Below, in pieces: positions 26,843-35,963 of a stretch of DNA of 64,000 nt. The DNA lies in assembly GCA_002786225.1 (NCBI GenBank), contig PEQN01000007.1:1-64000 (forward strand), written 5' to 3'. This DNA comes from Leptospira sp. GTDB taxonomy: Bacteria > Spirochaetota > Leptospiria > Leptospirales > Leptospiraceae. The notes under the pieces are model-generated. The model was not told the DNA's origin, did no database searches, and saw only the letters and a list, made by a program, of their open reading frames with translations. How positions within the stretch are numbered: the stretch's first letter is position 1; the number at the start of each line of letters is the position of its first letter. Both the position numbers and the translations under genes were made by a program.

Positions 26843-27859
26843 ATGAAAAAAGCACTTATCACAGGAATAACTGGACAAGATGGTTCCTATTTAACGGAAC
26901 TACTACTCAAAAAAGGATACGAAGTTCATGGAATCGTAAGAAGAACAAGCATGTTTAATCGTGATCGTATCGAACATTTACATGGAGATCCAAGATTGAT
27001 TCTCCATTACGGCGATTTAACTGACTCTAGTAATTTAAATAGAATACTAGAAAAGGTTGGTCCAGAAGAAATTTATAATCTTGCCGCTCAGTCTCATGTT
27101 CAAGTATCCTTTGAGGTTCCAGAATATACAGCAGAAGTTGATGCAGTTGGAACACTTAGAATTTTGGATGCAATTAAACAAACAGGAGTTAAAGCCAGAT
27201 TCTACCAAGCATCAACATCTGAATTATATGGACTTGTTCAAGAAGTCCCTCAAACAGAAAAAACTCCATTTTATCCACGTTCACCATATGCTGTAGCAAA
27301 ACTATATGCCTATTGGGCAGTAGTAAATTATCGAGAAGCATTCAATCTGCACGCTTCCAATGGGATTTTATTCAATCATGAATCACCCAGAAGAGGAGAA
27401 ACTTTTGTAACTAGAAAAGTTACACTGGGAGTAGCTGGTATCAAAGCTGGCAAGATGGATAGGCTTGTTATGGGGAATATTGATTCCAAACGTGATTGGG
27501 GTTACGCACCTGATTACGTAGAGATGATGTGGATGATGCTTCAACAAGAAACTCCCGATGACTATGTTGTTGCAACAAACGAAACTCATACTGTGAAAGA
27601 ATTTATTGATGAGTCCTTTAGAATTGCTGGTATTGAAATCGAATGGAAAGGCAGCGGCGTTGATGAGAAGGGCTTAGATAAAAAATCAGGCAAAGTCCTT
27701 GTTGAGATTAATCCTAAATATTTCAGACCAACTGAAGTTGAACTTTTGATAGGTGATCCAGCTAAAGCGAAACAAAAACTTGGTTGGGAACCTAAAGTGA
27801 AATTCAAAGAACTAGTGAAAATTATGACGGAAGCAGATCTTAAAAAAGCTGGAGTATAA
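26843..27859 (+). CDS. gmd: GDP-mannose 4,6-dehydratase
   Basis: 338 residues. N-terminal NAD(P) loop [20 protein letters not shown], the invariant [33 protein letters not shown] and the catalytic YAVAKLY (Tyr and Lys) are all present. It converts GDP-mannose to GDP-4-keto-6-deoxymannose, the precursor of fucose and related O-antigen sugars. Standalone here; the response regulator starts 12 nt after its stop, so read-through transcription is possible. Confidence 0.95.
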   Translation: MKKALITGITGQDGSYLTELLLKKGYEVHGIVRRTSMFNRDRIEHLHGDPRLILHYGDLTDSSNLNRILEKVGPEEIYNLAAQSHVQVSFEVPEYTAEVDAVGTLRILDAIKQTGVKARFYQASTSELYGLVQEVPQTEKTPFYPRSPYAVAKLYAYWAVVNYREAFNLHASNGILFNHESPRRGETFVTRKVTLGVAGIKAGKMDRLVMGNIDSKRDWGYAPDYVEMMWMMLQQETPDDYVVATNETHTVKEFIDESFRIAGIEIEWKGSGVDEKGLDKKSGKVLVEINPKYFRPTEVELLIGDPAKAKQKLGWEPKVKFKELVKIMTEADLKKAGV

Positions 27860-27871
27860 GTTTTAATTTTA

Positions 27872-28543
27872 ATGGCTCAGCCTTTCACAATATCACTACT
27901 TGAAGATAATGAACAGGTAATCAATAATCTCATTACTTTATTTAGTGATTGTGATGAATTCAAAATACTTGAGATTTATAAAGAGACAGATAAAGCCATT
28001 GAAGGAATGACTCTCAATCCTCCTTCAATTGCATTACTAGATATTGGATTGCCAGGTAAGGATGGTTTGTATTGTTTAGATCAACTTCGCCCCAAACTCC
28101 ATGAAACTAAATTTGTTATGTATACAGTCTTTGAAGATGAAGATAAAATTCTGCATGCTATACGTAATGGGGCAAATGGTTATTTGCTAAAGGATACTGC
28201 TCTAGACAAAATAATTGATGAGTTAAAAGTTATTCAATCAGGTGGATCACCACTAACACCGAGAATTGCTGCTAGAATTATATATGAATTCAACCATCTC
28301 TTGAATCATTTTGATGGGAAGGAAGAAGAAAATCGTTTAAGCAAAAGAGAGAAAGAGGTCCTTAACTTAGTATCCTTAGGTTTAGTTTATAATGATATCG
28401 CTGATGAATTGGATATAAGCCCTCATACTGTGTCAAGGCATGTTGAAAAGATTTATAAAAAATTAAATGTTCATTCTAAATCTGAAGCTATCATTATGGG
28501 ACGACGCCTCGGAATCATAAAGAATGGGAAGCTCAATATTTAA
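27872..28543 (+). CDS. NarL/FixJ-type response regulator
   Basis: 223 residues. The receiver has the phosphoacceptor Asp in ALLDIGLPGKDG (near residue 57), with the acidic pair near the N-terminus (LLEDNE) and the conserved Lys in LLKDTALD. Residues about 155-215 are a LuxR-type HTH (LSKREKEVLNLVSLGLVYND). It is transcribed just before, and overlaps by 20 nt, the sensor kinase gene, which is its evident partner. Confidence 0.92.
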   Translation: MAQPFTISLLEDNEQVINNLITLFSDCDEFKILEIYKETDKAIEGMTLNPPSIALLDIGLPGKDGLYCLDQLRPKLHETKFVMYTVFEDEDKILHAIRNGANGYLLKDTALDKIIDELKVIQSGGSPLTPRIAARIIYEFNHLLNHFDGKEEENRLSKREKEVLNLVSLGLVYNDIADELDISPHTVSRHVEKIYKKLNVHSKSEAIIMGRRLGIIKNGKLNI

Positions 28544-30413
28544 GCTTTTCTTTCTCTTTCTTCTTCTAGCAGGCTGCAATAATTCTGCAAATATTCAATA
28601 TCCAATAGCTGAGTCTGGTTCCATAGATTTATCAAAATGGAATTTTGATCAATATCCAGAAGTCAATTTAAATGGTGAATGGAAATTCTATTGGAATAAT
28701 CTCTATTCTGAAGAAAAAGATCTAGGAAAGAACGATCAAAATATTTTTGTCCAAGTTCCTGGTGTTTGGAATAATAAAAAAATCAACAACCAAACTTTAG
28801 GATCCCAAGGCTTTGCAACTTATCAGTTAAAAATTTTATTACCTAGTGCTAATCGAGATATAGGAATTTTTCTAACAGATGAATTACAGCCTATTTACAC
28901 AATTTGGATCAATGGTAAAAAGAAAGCTTGGAACGGAATTCCAGGTAAAACACTAAGAAATACAAATTTTGATAATCATAATATCAACGAATTCATAGCT
29001 GTCAATGATTCTGAAATAGATTTAATAATCGAAATTGCAAATTTCCGTGGAAATATGCGATGGGGCGGATTAAGGAATCCAATTTTTATCCTAACGAGTG
29101 AACAAGCTAGAAGTAAAATAGTACAGAGTTACCTATTTCATTTCTTTATTTTTTCATTCATATTTACTATCGGTATCTATAATCTGATTATAGCATTTCA
29201 GTATAGAGCTAAGAAGAAGTTTTTATATTTTGGAATTTTTTCTTTGATTGCTTCGATTTATACTTTACCAGTATCTAGAGCTTGGTCAGCTTTATTTCCA
29301 AGTATAGGGCAAGATAGTTTACTTTTAATTCATTATTTATTAGAAATTTCTCTATCACCATTAATACTTTCTTATTATTATTCATTATTTCCTAAAGATA
29401 TAAATAAATTTCTTGTATACATTTTCACATTATTCTGGTTAATGTTTTTAGTCTCCATTTTTGTTGTGCCAATTCAACAAATAATTTTTCTTTTCCAATA
29501 TTCTTTCATAATTTCCTTCACTATTGGTTTATATATCCTAATAAAAAGTATAAAATTATTTTTAACTGAAAGATTAAATTCGGACTTTGTTTTTTATTCT
29601 AATGCTATATTATTCATTTTCTTGTTGATTAGTGGATTAAATGAATTTTTCAATTTTTTCTACATAAATTCATTTAATTTTGGTATTGGATTGTTTATTT
29701 TTATATTAATTCATACATTAATGAATTCTATTAATATTGCAAAAAATTTAAAAATATCTGATGATTATAAATCTTTAGAATATCGATATAAACAATTATA
29801 TAATAATCAATCTGAAGAAAGAAGTAGAATAGCTAGAGACATTCATGACTCAATAGGGTCAGAACTTACTGCAATAATTTCCCAATCTACAGTAAGTCTT
29901 GATAATCCGATTGAGTACAATAAAATGATTAGAGCTCAACTGAATCATTTATTAATAAATATAAGAGACATTGTATATTTACTAGGTAAACAAAAAACAA
30001 ATTATGAAATTCTTGAATCAGAAATTCTAAAGTATATTGAACGTTTAGAGTTAAGTAATAAATTTAAAATCACCCATCATATAAATATAATTAGTAAATA
30101 TTTATCCAAAGACCAAGCCCTCAATATTCAAAGAATTTTTTTAGAAATAATGACCAACATCATCAGACACTCTAAAGCTGAACACATAAGGATAGAACTC
30201 AAGAGAAAAAACAAGTTAATTTACCTTATGATTATTCACGATGGAATCTATTTTTCTTGGGACTCTGAAGAAACACTAAGCGACAGCATGGGACTCGCAG
30301 GAATTTATTTCAGAATCAATAAATTAAGTGGTAAATTGAAAGTTTTTCGTCGCTCTAATCATAATTTTTTGATTATTTCTATGAAACCTGGGAACCTAAT
30401 CTCTCTTTATTAG
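28524..30413 (+). CDS. Sensor histidine kinase with 7TM-DISM module and lipoprotein-like signal
   Basis: 629 residues. Signal peptide ending LFLLLAGC is a near-perfect lipobox. Residues about 30-190 look like the DISMED2 extracellular domain (LNGEWKFYWNNL, VQVPGVWNN). About seven TM helices follow at 200-400. A HisKA_3 dimerisation box has RIARDIHDSIGSELTAIISQ (His near 439), then an N-box (TNIIRHSKAEHIRIEL). The ATPase G1 motif is altered (IIHDGIYFSW), while the second Gly motif (SMGLAGIYFRINKLSG) is kept. Partner of the preceding response regulator. Confidence 0.9.
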   Translation: MGSSIFKLFFLFLLLAGCNNSANIQYPIAESGSIDLSKWNFDQYPEVNLNGEWKFYWNNLYSEEKDLGKNDQNIFVQVPGVWNNKKINNQTLGSQGFATYQLKILLPSANRDIGIFLTDELQPIYTIWINGKKKAWNGIPGKTLRNTNFDNHNINEFIAVNDSEIDLIIEIANFRGNMRWGGLRNPIFILTSEQARSKIVQSYLFHFFIFSFIFTIGIYNLIIAFQYRAKKKFLYFGIFSLIASIYTLPVSRAWSALFPSIGQDSLLLIHYLLEISLSPLILSYYYSLFPKDINKFLVYIFTLFWLMFLVSIFVVPIQQIIFLFQYSFIISFTIGLYILIKSIKLFLTERLNSDFVFYSNAILFIFLLISGLNEFFNFFYINSFNFGIGLFIFILIHTLMNSINIAKNLKISDDYKSLEYRYKQLYNNQSEERSRIARDIHDSIGSELTAIISQSTVSLDNPIEYNKMIRAQLNHLLINIRDIVYLLGKQKTNYEILESEILKYIERLELSNKFKITHHINIISKYLSKDQALNIQRIFLEIMTNIIRHSKAEHIRIELKRKNKLIYLMIIHDGIYFSWDSEETLSDSMGLAGIYFRINKLSGKLKVFRRSNHNFLIISMKPGNLISLY

Positions 30414-30443
30414 GTATATATTCTTAAATAAGGAGATTAAATA

Positions 30444-30896
30444 ATGAAAATGAATTACAAAATTTCAGCCTTGGCTTTGCTTTTCGGCATAACAACTTCT
30501 ATTGCGGCACATGAGCACGGCGGAGATATGATTAAAAAAATGACAACTCATTTGAACTTATCAAAAGATCAACAGACACAAATGAAAAAGATTCATGATG
30601 AAGCAAAACCTCAAAGAGAAGCCATTAAGTCAAAAATCAAACCTTTGAAAGAAGAGCTACACAGCCTACTTTCATCGGATTTCGTTGATAAAGCGAAAGT
30701 ACGAAGTAAAATGGAAGAAATTTCTAAATTCAAAATTGATATGAAAATGATCATGATAGATGAAAGGATCAAAATCAATCAATTGTTAACTCCCGAACAG
30801 AAGGAAAAACACAAGGAGTTAATGAAAAAACACCATGATAAAATGAAAGAAAAACATGAAAAATGGGGAAAAAATAAAGATAGTGATGAGGATTGA
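30444..30896 (+). CDS. Spy/CpxP-like periplasmic protein
   Basis: 150 residues with a cleavable signal peptide (ITTSIAAHEHGG). The mature protein is nearly all helix with the LTPEQ-type motif (LLTPEQKEKHKEL) and an earlier LNLSKDQQTQMKKIHDE half-motif. It is rich in Lys, Met and His, and ends with a charged HHDKMKEKHEKW tail. The Spy/CpxP/CnrX fold includes stress chaperones and metal sensors; the His/Met richness makes metal binding possible. AAGGAG is 7 nt before the ATG. Same strand as the kinase (30-nt gap) and the sigma factor (16-nt gap). Confidence 0.88.
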   Translation: MKMNYKISALALLFGITTSIAAHEHGGDMIKKMTTHLNLSKDQQTQMKKIHDEAKPQREAIKSKIKPLKEELHSLLSSDFVDKAKVRSKMEEISKFKIDMKMIMIDERIKINQLLTPEQKEKHKELMKKHHDKMKEKHEKWGKNKDSDED

Positions 30897-30912
30897 TCTC
30901 TAATTCACTTTT

Positions 30913-31434
30913 ATGTTTGATACAAAAAATTCATTAGATATAGAATTTGAAAAAATAGTAAGCGCTACCAAATGGGCAGTGCTTACTGCGATTCAAAAAT
31001 ATTTGAACCATCAGTTCATTGATTCTATAGATGATGTCGCTCAAGAAGTTTATCTCAGGATGTATAAGTATATTATTAAAAATGGATTAGATAAAGTAAG
31101 AATTGATTCACTTGGAAATTGGGCATATACTATAAGTAAAAATGAAAGCTTAAGGTTTAATACTAAAAAGAATCTACAGAATGTTCATGAAGTGGAATTG
31201 ATTGAAAAGAATAGTCAGCAAGCAAGTAACCAATTTGAAACAAATTTAATTGATAGAATCGAATATGAGCAACTTTTAGAATCCTTACCAAAACAATTTA
31301 AAGATGTAATTCTCTTGAAAATGGAAGGATTGTCTGGTAAAGAAATTTCAGAAGAACTTAATATAGCAAATGGAACAGTAAAATCTAGACTATCAAGAGC
31401 AAGGAATATATTGAATGAAAAATTCAAAATTTGA
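30913..31434 (+). CDS. ECF-type RNA polymerase sigma factor
   Basis: 173 residues. Region 2 is seen in DSIDDVAQEVYLRMYKYIIK and LGNWAYTISKNESLRF. Region 4 is seen in LLESLPKQFKDVILLKMEGL followed by SGKEISEELNIANGTVKSRL. It overlaps by 20 nt the small membrane protein downstream, which probably inhibits it, and it follows the Spy-like gene. The order Spy-like / ECF / membrane protein resembles metal- or envelope-stress modules. Confidence 0.9.
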   Translation: MFDTKNSLDIEFEKIVSATKWAVLTAIQKYLNHQFIDSIDDVAQEVYLRMYKYIIKNGLDKVRIDSLGNWAYTISKNESLRFNTKKNLQNVHEVELIEKNSQQASNQFETNLIDRIEYEQLLESLPKQFKDVILLKMEGLSGKEISEELNIANGTVKSRLSRARNILNEKFKI

Positions 31435-31765
31435 AGATGAAATTCAAAAACGACTACATGACCCGAATTGGAATGTGTATATTTCTGAAAAAGTAAAAGA
31501 TAATTATAATTCAGATAAACCTTACTGGTTCTCCCAATTTAATTTACAGAAAGCGGCGATGATTTTCTTAGTAAGTAGTGTTGGTTTGGCTATTTATTTT
31601 CAATTTTCTAAGACTAGAGATCTTTTCGATATAGAAATGACTCAAACATATTCAAAATTCTCACCTTTAACGAATGTAGATATCAAAGAAATGGATTTAT
31701 TATTAGATGATGATGAATTTAATTCTGAGTATTTACTAACTGGATTTATAGAAATCAAAGAATGA
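31415..31765 (+). CDS. Probable membrane-bound anti-sigma factor
   Basis: 116 residues: about 45 cytoplasmic residues (KFEDEIQKRLHDPNWNVY), one TM helix (AAMIFLVSSVGLAIYFQF) and about 50 extracytoplasmic residues, very acidic near EMDLLLDDDEFNSEY. Function is inferred from position (20-nt overlap with the sigma gene) and topology; no anti-sigma zinc motif is present. The acidic tail could contact the Lys-rich Spy-like protein. Confidence 0.6.
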   Translation: MKNSKFEDEIQKRLHDPNWNVYISEKVKDNYNSDKPYWFSQFNLQKAAMIFLVSSVGLAIYFQFSKTRDLFDIEMTQTYSKFSPLTNVDIKEMDLLLDDDEFNSEYLLTGFIEIKE

Positions 31766-31893
31766 ATTATTTCTTTCTAAAAAATCCCAAAAAAATCTTA
31801 TGAGTCTTTATTTGGGAACTTGTATTGTGAACTAAAGTTTGTAAGAAGAAGAGAAAATTTGATTAGAAAATTCGTGGATTTTCTATAATTGAT

Positions 31894-32199
31894 TTATAAT
31901 CCGAAAAACTGATCCAACATCAACTTTTTCAAAGTTTCTTTGAGTTTAGTTTGGATATTAATGATTTTTACAGCAATTTTTTTCTCATCAGCTTTGTTCT
32001 TGAAAGACAGCAGTCTAGAAATACCAAGTGAACTGACGATCACAACTTTCTCTAAATCTAAATGAACTTCTGGCTTCCCTTTCTCTAGAATCGTACTTAA
32101 TGTATCTATGAGTTCAGGAGAATTACCATCTAATATCTGGTCTAAAAATTTTACAACAACCAAGGAACTTGATTCTTCTATTTGGATTTTATCACTCAT
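31894..32199 (-). CDS. STAS-domain protein (anti-sigma-factor antagonist type)
   Basis: 101 residues with the SpoIIAA-like pattern: VKFLDQILDGNSPELIDTL, then VHLDLEKVVIVSSLGISRLL, where the SS pair includes the usual phosphorylatable Ser. It probably acts in a partner-switching pathway with a serine kinase/phosphatase located elsewhere. The gene lies 38 nt downstream of the double-cNMP protein on the same strand. Confidence 0.88.
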   Translation of the reverse strand: MSDKIQIEESSSLVVVKFLDQILDGNSPELIDTLSTILEKGKPEVHLDLEKVVIVSSLGISRLLSFKNKADEKKIAVKIINIQTKLKETLKKLMLDQFFGL

Positions 32200-32237
32200 A
32201 ATTATAAACCTAAGTATTGAAATTCAATAAATAATGG

Positions 32238-33449
32238 CTACTTATTTTTCTTAATTTTGCTATCCATTTGAGCCTTTTTTCGGTAGAATTGTACGAGTTT
32301 TTCTAATTCTGCAAGATCTGTACAACTTAATTTGCCCTGGTCTAGACGTATGAATTTGTTCTTAGTTACTAAATCCAAAACTAACATTTCGTCCTTGGGA
32401 TCAGTTAAACCTACCATTTTCAAAAGATCCTTGGTCCCGATTTCAAAATTATAACTTGATTTTGGTGCAATCTTAACTCTGTTTTTTTCAGCAAGAGTCA
32501 TAAGAGTATCTGCAATTCTACCTTGGGAATCTTTGATCATAAGATTCGCCAATTGCTTGTAAGCTGTCCAAATTCTCTCAGAAAGAAGTGTAATCAACCT
32601 GGTAGCTAGCTGAGGTTGTGCCTTAACCATACCTTCAAAGTTGGCTTTGTTGATTGCAAGTAAATCTACCTCACCCCAGGCAATGGCAGATGCGGATCGT
32701 GGCTTATTATCCAAGATTGCCATTTCACCAAAAATATCTCCACTTTGTAGAACAGCTAACATAACTTCATTGTTATTTACAATTTTAGTAATCTTTACTT
32801 TACCTTTTTGGATAATAAACAACTCTTTGCCTGGCTCGTGTTCACAGAAAATCATATTTCCATCTGGATAGGCTCTGTTGAATTTAGTGTAATCAATTTC
32901 TGGACCAGCCAAGGGTTGGTTCAGAGTCTGAAGTCTTATTTTCGCTTGAGCTGAAAATTGACCATTCGGTAGATGTTTTATATAAGATTGGTAAGCAAAA
33001 GTTGCATGTTTTGGAGTTTGTTGGTTATAATAATACTCACCAATCTGAAATAATTCATTAGGATCTTCTTCAACAGCATTTCGAAACGAAAGACGTGTGA
33101 TGGTAGAATCGAACTGTCGCAGCTTCATAGAGAAGAAGCGAATGATATTCATAGCAACAGCAGTACTTTTCTGGATGAGAGTTCCAAATTGATCAAAACT
33201 TACTGAGATCAATGACACATTGCTTAGCGCGATAGCAGATTCAATCTGAGCATGCTGGCTCATAGCTGCAACAACCCCGAAGAAATCTCCAGGACCAAGA
33301 ACTTGGTTTGGATCTTCTCCTACTACTGGGTTTTCCCGACTAACTTTTACCTTACCTTCGCGAATGATATAGAAATTATACGCTTCTTTTTTACCCTCTA
33401 CAATAATGTAGGAGTTGGGAGTATAATTTACCATGTTAAAAAAAGACAT
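32238..33449 (-). CDS. Protein with two cyclic-nucleotide-binding domains and C-terminal HTH-like region
   Basis: 403 residues. The first cNMP domain (residues about 1-110) is degenerate: it has VLGPGDFFGVVAAMSQHAQI but no Arg in the pocket. A linker with tetratricopeptide-like character follows (EYYYNQQTPKHATFAYQSYI). The second domain (about 190-310) has a full phosphate-binding cassette FGEMAILDNKPRSASA, predicted to bind cAMP or cGMP. The last 90 residues resemble a Crp-type winged helix (LLKMVGLTDPKDEM). Probably a cNMP-responsive transcription factor. No TM segments. Confidence 0.87.
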   Translation of the reverse strand: MSFFNMVNYTPNSYIIVEGKKEAYNFYIIREGKVKVSRENPVVGEDPNQVLGPGDFFGVVAAMSQHAQIESAIALSNVSLISVSFDQFGTLIQKSTAVAMNIIRFFSMKLRQFDSTITRLSFRNAVEEDPNELFQIGEYYYNQQTPKHATFAYQSYIKHLPNGQFSAQAKIRLQTLNQPLAGPEIDYTKFNRAYPDGNMIFCEHEPGKELFIIQKGKVKITKIVNNNEVMLAVLQSGDIFGEMAILDNKPRSASAIAWGEVDLLAINKANFEGMVKAQPQLATRLITLLSERIWTAYKQLANLMIKDSQGRIADTLMTLAEKNRVKIAPKSSYNFEIGTKDLLKMVGLTDPKDEMLVLDLVTKNKFIRLDQGKLSCTDLAELEKLVQFYRKKAQMDSKIKKNK

Positions 33450-33554
33450 TATAGTTTTACCAGCCGTACCTTAGAATGAATATCGGCTCTCTTACATCAA
33501 ATCTTTCGTCGGGATAAATTAAAAACAATTTTTCTGTTCAATTTGCAATTTGTA

Positions 33555-34067
33555 TTAACTTTTAGCCATCATTTGACGTAAAATTTTCATTTGTTTTAAC
33601 TCAATTTCTGCTTCGCGGGCAATTTCTGGAAAATAACTTTGCTTTTTTATCTCATCAAAGATTCTTTCAGCCATATCCCAATCCCCTTGCTTTAAATGGG
33701 AACGTCCAGCCTCTAAAAATGAATCAAAACCCTCTTTATGAGTAGGAAATTCTAAATAGATTGCCATTTCTGCTTGGATAGCTAGTTCAAATTCTCTTTG
33801 TTTCTGGTAGGCTCTACTCAATACTTTCCAGGAATCTTTCAGTCTTGGATGAAACGGATATATCAGTGCAAAAGTCTTCAACTCTTCCACACATTTTGTA
33901 TAATTGCGATCTTGAAAAAAATTTTCAGCCTTTCTAAGGACAAAATCTCCTTGCTCATTGCTTTTTTCTTGGTAGATTTTTCCTAAATCCGGAAATCCTT
34001 CCGCTGCAAAATTACAAATAGGAAACAAAAGCACCAAGAGCACTAAAACAATTTTTCTATGTCTCAT
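33555..34067 (-). CDS. Exported TPR-like protein
   Basis: 170 residues from the ATG at 34067. An upstream in-frame ATG at 34205 would overlap the previous gene by 131 nt and give an implausible N-terminus, whereas 34067 starts a clean signal peptide (KIVLVLLVLLFPICNFAAEG). The mature part has helical repeats (VLSRAYQKQREFELAIQAEM, EAGRSHLKQGDWDMAERIFD) like YbgF/TPR proteins. It follows the von Willebrand A gene by 7 nt and may form a complex with it. Confidence 0.75.
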   Translation of the reverse strand: MRHRKIVLVLLVLLFPICNFAAEGFPDLGKIYQEKSNEQGDFVLRKAENFFQDRNYTKCVEELKTFALIYPFHPRLKDSWKVLSRAYQKQREFELAIQAEMAIYLEFPTHKEGFDSFLEAGRSHLKQGDWDMAERIFDEIKKQSYFPEIAREAEIELKQMKILRQMMAKS

Positions 34068-34074
34068 AATCTTA

Positions 34075-35220
34075 TTATCTATAGATTGCATCAAAAGTTT
34101 CAGTACTTTTTGCATCAGAAAGAAATTTCTCATCAGAAATAGCGACTGATTTGGGAATTGAATTAGATTCCCAAAGCTCAGCTGAGACAGAAATATTTTG
34201 ACCATCTGCTACCTGAATTCTAACATATCCCTTCCCTGAACGAAGATTATGATCTACCGCAATTGTATGAAAGATTGAAGTTGCTTGCTTGACTCTTAAT
34301 TTAGGTATTTCGGTTGCTTTACTACCTAATTTTGGATGAAAAAGTAAAAGTGCAGTGTGTTCGCTTGCCTCTAAATTACCCTCATATTCATACCAAACTA
34401 AGAATTCTTCTTCACCTGATTGGTTTTTAACTTTTTCAATATTAGAAATTCGAATATAAGGAATTTCTGAATTGATTGTATCCTTAAGGGGATCAACTGG
34501 ATTTATTTTTTGTTTTTCAATTTTATTTTGATTCGGCTCAGGAAAGTCAGGAATATTGGAATCATAGCTTGGCTCTATCTTCTTACCTGTCCAAATAGAA
34601 GTAAGTGCCTCTTCCATTGACTTTTGATTTTTAACTGGAAAGTATTTTCCAGAAGATTCAGAAGCAAGAAATTGCAATTCTCTTTCTTCGTTTTTTAGAA
34701 CATCTAAGCCCAAAACATGCATTTTTACATTGGGATTGACTCTTTTGATTTTCTGAATTTCTTTGATGGGATCTCCATCGCAACTCTCAATTCCATCTGA
34801 TATTAAAATGATTTCTGTAGAAGGATGTCCAGTTAACAAATGCTTACCGACAAGTTCTAAGGTACGGGCAATTGGAGTGGATCCAGCTGGAAAGAATAAG
34901 GGCATCTTTGCCATTATATCTCTGGATCCAAATTTTTTGAGAGGGCTGTACAATCTTGCTGAGTCACAACCAGGAATACGGTTCCCATAAGCAACTAATC
35001 CCATTTCGGTTTCAGCTGGAAGTGTCTTAATGAAGGCTTCCATTTGTTCCAAGGCTACTTTCATTCTTGATGTTCCACTCATTCTATCATTCATAGAACC
35101 ACTGGCATCTAAGATAAACATTATGGATCTAGTTTGCATTGGCTCTGCAAAAACAGAACTAGATGCTAGATACAAAAACAGTAAAATTAAAGGAAATCGA
35201 AGGAACCTCACCTTATACAT
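34075..35220 (-). CDS. Exported von Willebrand factor A-domain protein
   Basis: 381 residues with a signal peptide ending VFAEP. The vWA domain has a perfect MIDAS, DASGSMND (near residue 39), plus the second metal residues in GSTPIARTLELVG and SDGIESCDGD. C-terminal to the domain is a beta-rich region of about 150 residues (YIRISNIEKVKNQSGEEEFL) without a family match. The vWA fold binds a divalent metal and ligands; the partner is unknown. Probably periplasmic or surface, encoded with the downstream TPR-like protein. Confidence 0.88.
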   Translation of the reverse strand: MYKVRFLRFPLILLFLYLASSSVFAEPMQTRSIMFILDASGSMNDRMSGTSRMKVALEQMEAFIKTLPAETEMGLVAYGNRIPGCDSARLYSPLKKFGSRDIMAKMPLFFPAGSTPIARTLELVGKHLLTGHPSTEIILISDGIESCDGDPIKEIQKIKRVNPNVKMHVLGLDVLKNEERELQFLASESSGKYFPVKNQKSMEEALTSIWTGKKIEPSYDSNIPDFPEPNQNKIEKQKINPVDPLKDTINSEIPYIRISNIEKVKNQSGEEEFLVWYEYEGNLEASEHTALLLFHPKLGSKATEIPKLRVKQATSIFHTIAVDHNLRSGKGYVRIQVADGQNISVSAELWESNSIPKSVAISDEKFLSDAKSTETFDAIYR

Positions 35221-35279
35221 TTCGGTTGAATTGAAAAAATAATGAGTGCTTAAGTCGCAAAGATAGAATCTAGAATTAA

Positions 35280-35963
35280 CTAGTTGAGCAATTGAGTTTG
35301 AGGCTGAAAGAAAGGTGGAGCCGAAAGATTCGGTTCTACAAGTTTTGGTTCTCTGGTAAATTCTGCAAATTCTCTCAGAAACCTTACTATTATGTCACAA
35401 GTTGCTCCCCAAAGTAAACCCTTTTTCCCAAGGTCAAAGTAATATACTCTTTGGTTCTTCATTCCAAAAAAATCCACACAATAGAAATCTCTTAGCCAGA
35501 AGTCTTGGATGCTTAGATTCATCCACGACTCCACTTCTTCATTGATATTAAATTGAAAATCTCCCTTATAAATCCCAATAAAGGGAGTAATATGAAAACC
35601 GGTCCTGGTATCGATCTGTTCATAACTTCCCAGAATATCAAGATGGTGGCTAGGCACTCCCATTTCTTCTTCCCACTCTCTGAGTCCAGTTTGAAGTATG
35701 GACTCATTGGCTTCTTGAACTCCACCTGGAAATGAAATTTGACCTGGATGGGATTTTAATTTCTTACTCCGCGTTGTGAGTATAATTCCAGTAGATTCCT
35801 CTGTATGATAGAGCGGCATAATAACACTACTCGAAAGTCGCGTATTGTCTCTGCCCTCATTCTTATTGCTTGGTTCGTACTTAGTTCTTAAGTCTTGCTT
35901 TAACTTTTCAAAATCAATCTTCAGATTCTGGTTTCCTTTTTCGATTTTTGGGAAGAAGTCCAC
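35280..35963 (-). CDS. Nudix hydrolase, CoA pyrophosphatase-like
   Basis: 227 residues. The Nudix box GGVQEANESILQTGLREW followed by EEEMGV fits G(x5)E(x7)REUxEExGU. Upstream LKSHPGQISFPGG matches the NudL/CoA-diphosphatase subfamily. Predicted to hydrolyse CoA or dinucleotide pyrophosphates in the cytoplasm. The start overlaps the 3' end of the RNase D-like gene by 50 nt on the same strand, so translational coupling is likely. Confidence 0.9.
   Translation of the reverse strand: MDFFPKIEKGNQNLKIDFEKLKQDLRTKYEPSNKNEGRDNTRLSSSVIMPLYHTEESTGIILTTRSKKLKSHPGQISFPGGVQEANESILQTGLREWEEEMGVPSHHLDILGSYEQIDTRTGFHITPFIGIYKGDFQFNINEEVESWMNLSIQDFWLRDFYCVDFFGMKNQRVYYFDLGKKGLLWGATCDIIVRFLREFAEFTREPKLVEPNLSAPPFFQPQTQLLN

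Noticed and set aside
31785..31817. TCCCAAA / TTTGGGA hairpin between the anti-sigma and STAS genes
   Set aside because: Only seven pairs with a loop of 19 nt; too weak to list as a terminator.
34068..34205. Long N-terminus of the TPR-like protein from an ATG at 34205
   Set aside because: It would overlap the von Willebrand A gene by 131 nt, while the internal ATG gives a clean signal peptide.
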